Shown here piece after piece: positions 62,175 to 64,000 of a stretch of 64,000 nucleotides of DNA (the first letter of the stretch is position 1; each line of letters begins with the position of its first letter). The notes under the pieces are model-generated. The model was not told the DNA's origin, made no database searches, and worked only from the letters and a program-made list of their open reading frames with translations. Origin of the DNA: Nostoc desertorum CM1-VF14. GTDB taxonomy: Bacteria > Cyanobacteriota > Cyanobacteriia > Cyanobacteriales > Nostocaceae. The stretch lies in contig JAHHHR010000034.1 in the NCBI GenBank assembly GCA_019359245.1, positions 1 through 64,000 of the forward strand, read 5' to 3'. The translations under genes were made by a program, and so were the position numbers.

Positions 62175-64000
62175 GAGCAGCTAACGAGCGTGCTTTGCGG
62201 AGTTTGGGGAGAGCAATTGCCCTCTCTAGCGGTCAATTCTCTTTGGTTTTGGTGTGCTGCAATTATCGAGTTTTGCAAGAGCGAATGCTGCAACGACTCG
62301 AAGAAATCTCTTCAGGAGTACACCGAATTGAAAAGGTAGTTCTGTCGCATAATGCTAGAAGCCTTTACACAAGTATTCATTTACAACTGCTAACGGAAGA
62401 TAATCCGCCATCAGCGTTGATGATTTTGGGTTTAGAGTCAGTAGATGGACTTGATGATCTACTTAGCTCGATCAATCATATTCGTGATGAATTTCGCAAA
62501 CGCCACCCATTTCCTCTAATTGTGTGGATGAATGAGGAAGTGTTGCAAAAGGTTGTGCGTTTAGCACCAGATTTTGCTAGTTGGGCAGCGACACCGATTC
62601 GGTTTGAAATGACAACTGAATCATTGCTGCAATTTTTGCAACAGGAAACTGACTCTCTATTTGCTACGGTATTACCAACCGATGCTGCACAACATCAAAC
62701 TCCTCAAATTGCAAAGCATTATTTCACTGTGGAGCAAGTCTGGGAACATAGCTATGAACTCCACTTTGCCATTAGAGAGTTGCACAATCGTGGTATCACC
62801 TTAGAGCCAGAATTACACGCTAGTTTAGAATTTGTTTTTGGTCTAGATAATTATATTAGCGATCGCATCAATACAGCTTTAAACCATTTTCAGCAAAGCT
62901 TGCAAGTTTGGCAAAAGTTAGAAGAAAGAGGGAATGGGGGAGCCGGGAGAGATCAGGAAGTATTTTCTTCGCCATCTCCTCCATCTCCCCCATCTTTGCT
63001 ACTTTTGCGAGAAGGAGTTTTGCTATTTTATATTGGGCTGTGTTATTGCCGTTTGGCAGAGCAAAATCAAACAGAAAACCGTCGCCATTGGTACACAGCT
63101 AAATCTTATTTTCAGCAGTGCTTGAATATCTTGCAGGTGGCTGGGCGTTCAGATGTAGTTGCTGGATTTATTGGTCAACTTGCAGAGGTTCTGCAATATC
63201 TCCAAGAGTGGGAAGAGTTGCAAACTGTTGCTCAAAAGTCTTTGGAGTTACATCAAACTTATGGTATTCAAATTCAATTAGCTTGTGACTACGGTTTTCT
63301 GGCGCAAGTGGCTGTGCAGCAGTCACGGTGGGTACAGGCGAGTATATTAGCACACGTATCACTCCTGAAACTAGGTGAGGCGCAAAAGCACAATGACCCT
63401 TCTAATTGCTTCTTTCCATTACTGTTGGGACAAATTTACTATTTAGTTTTAGCGAAAGCACAGCGAAATCTAAATGAGTTAGAAGTAGCTCGTGAATATC
63501 TAGACAAGGCGACAAAAGAATTACCAGCAGCCTTAGAAAGCAGTGCCCATCAATACGATGCCCATCGTTATATTCGCTTATTGCGGACACTGCGATCGCT
63601 CTATTTTGAAGAAGGGCGTTATTTGGAAGCCTATTACATTCGACAAAAACGGCGTTCTGTTGAGCAGCAGTATGGTTTTCGAGCTTTTATCGGTGCAGGG
63701 CGTTTGCAACCGCGAAGACAGGTGACAAACCCAGCATTGATGTCATCTTCTGGGAGTAGCAGCGTTGCTTTAGAAATTGCAGCTTCCGGTCGAGAGCGTG
63801 ATATTAATAACTTAATTGGCAGAATTAGCCGCGCTGATCAAAAATTGACGGTGATTCACGGTCAATCAGGGGTAGGTAAAAGTTCTATTGTAACTGCGGG
63901 TTTAGTTCCAGCACTGCAAAATCGAGCCATTGGTGATCAAATAGCTATACCTGTGGTGCTGCAAGTTTACACCGATTGGGCGCGGGAATTAGGGAAATCT
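62144..64000 (+). CDS. Large STAND NTPase with TPR-like region, partial
   Basis: An open frame from ATG 62144 runs 619 codons to the window edge without a stop. Residues 1-190 (FSLVLVCCNYRVLQERMLQR, LMILGLESVDGLDDLLSSIN, HPFPLIVWMNEEVLQKVVR) form an ATPase-like domain lacking a Walker A, known from cyanobacterial TPR proteins. Residues about 215-530 are helical, TPR-like (YFQQCLNILQVAGR, LQTVAQKSLELHQTYG). A canonical nSTAND P-loop GQSGVGKSSIVTAGLVPAL begins near 573. The effector or sensor C-terminus lies outside the window. Residues about 263-285 come from a G/C-rich repeat. Function unknown; STAND proteins commonly act in conflict or death signalling. Confidence 0.85.
   Translation, partial: MVEGHPQADIRAANERALRSLGRAIALSSGQFSLVLVCCNYRVLQERMLQRLEEISSGVHRIEKVVLSHNARSLYTSIHLQLLTEDNPPSALMILGLESVDGLDDLLSSINHIRDEFRKRHPFPLIVWMNEEVLQKVVRLAPDFASWAATPIRFEMTTESLLQFLQQETDSLFATVLPTDAAQHQTPQIAKHYFTVEQVWEHSYELHFAIRELHNRGITLEPELHASLEFVFGLDNYISDRINTALNHFQQSLQVWQKLEERGNGGAGRDQEVFSSPSPPSPPSLLLLREGVLLFYIGLCYCRLAEQNQTENRRHWYTAKSYFQQCLNILQVAGRSDVVAGFIGQLAEVLQYLQEWEELQTVAQKSLELHQTYGIQIQLACDYGFLAQVAVQQSRWVQASILAHVSLLKLGEAQKHNDPSNCFFPLLLGQIYYLVLAKAQRNLNELEVAREYLDKATKELPAALESSAHQYDAHRYIRLLRTLRSLYFEEGRYLEAYYIRQKRRSVEQQYGFRAFIGAGRLQPRRQVTNPALMSSSGSSSVALEIAASGRERDINNLIGRISRADQKLTVIHGQSGVGKSSIVTAGLVPALQNRAIGDQIAIPVVLQVYTDWARELGKS
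62930..62997. repeat. Repeat-derived insertion in the STAND gene
   Basis: GGAATGGGGGAGC (62931-62943) is identical to an intergenic word at 15699-15711. It is followed by a CCATCTCC direct repeat. The tract is read in frame as a Gly- then Ser/Pro-rich linker. Confidence 0.65.

Overview
The window is chromosomal DNA of a filamentous, hormogonium-forming cyanobacterium of the Nostoc/Anabaena type. Three lines of sequence evidence point there: the HIP1 octamer GCGATCGC occurs very often; arrays of heptanucleotide repeats (AATGACY, CAATTGT, ATGACAA) and GC-rich palindromic repeats lie between genes; and a complete hormogonium polysaccharide (hps) locus is present. Typical cyanobacterial families (DUF3038/DUF4335, DUF4079, DUF1997, DUF502, DUF2288, DUF4126, LabA-like NYN) fill the rest.

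Layout. 0-8.6 kb: DUF3038-DUF4335 pair, a decayed PEP-CTERM-tagged solute-binding protein, a Uma2-type nuclease, mutS2, a gene remnant and a DUF2288 gene. 8.6-15.6 kb: an AI-2E family permease and a lipid block transcribed plsX-fabH-fabD-plsC (minus strand), followed upstream by pepA. 15.9-20.3 kb: cupin protein, EcsC-like protein, a mazEF module whose toxin carries an in-frame TGA, and an alpha/beta hydrolase plus acyltransferase pair that looks like a split phytyl-ester-synthase-type enzyme. 20.7-26 kb (plus strand): metG, a LabA-like NYN gene, lptC, an InrS-type nickel sensor with a His-rich tail, and menH. 26-32.5 kb: a lambda-endolysin-like muramidase, an NmrA-type SDR, DUF1997, DUF4079, a 13-ankyrin-repeat protein and a GAF-SpoIIE phosphatase. 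34-37.4 kb: DUF502-nusB-ftsY (minus strand).

37.9-51.8 kb is the hps locus, all on the minus strand in the order hpsA-B-C-D-E-F-G-H-I-J-K. It encodes one giant prepilin-like surface protein, four pseudopilin-like proteins, five glycosyltransferase-type proteins and the coiled-coil membrane protein HpsJ. Just upstream on the same strand are a GT4 glycosyltransferase and a PIG-L deacetylase ending in their own terminator. 54.9-60.1 kb: metH, DUF4126 and an apparently intact mazEF module enclosed by a perfect 31-nt inverted repeat. The right edge (60.8 kb onward) holds a two-gene P-loop ATPase / STAND-NTPase operon; the STAND gene runs off the window and is the best candidate for an uncharacterised signalling or defence system.

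A theme runs through the window: the intergenic repeats also invade genes. Repeat-like DNA is read in frame in linkers of the DUF4335 protein, MutS2, MetH, LptC, the GT4 enzyme and the STAND protein. Heptamer arrays touch, or supply, the start or stop codons of several genes. No tRNA, rRNA, CRISPR array or intact insertion sequence was recognised.
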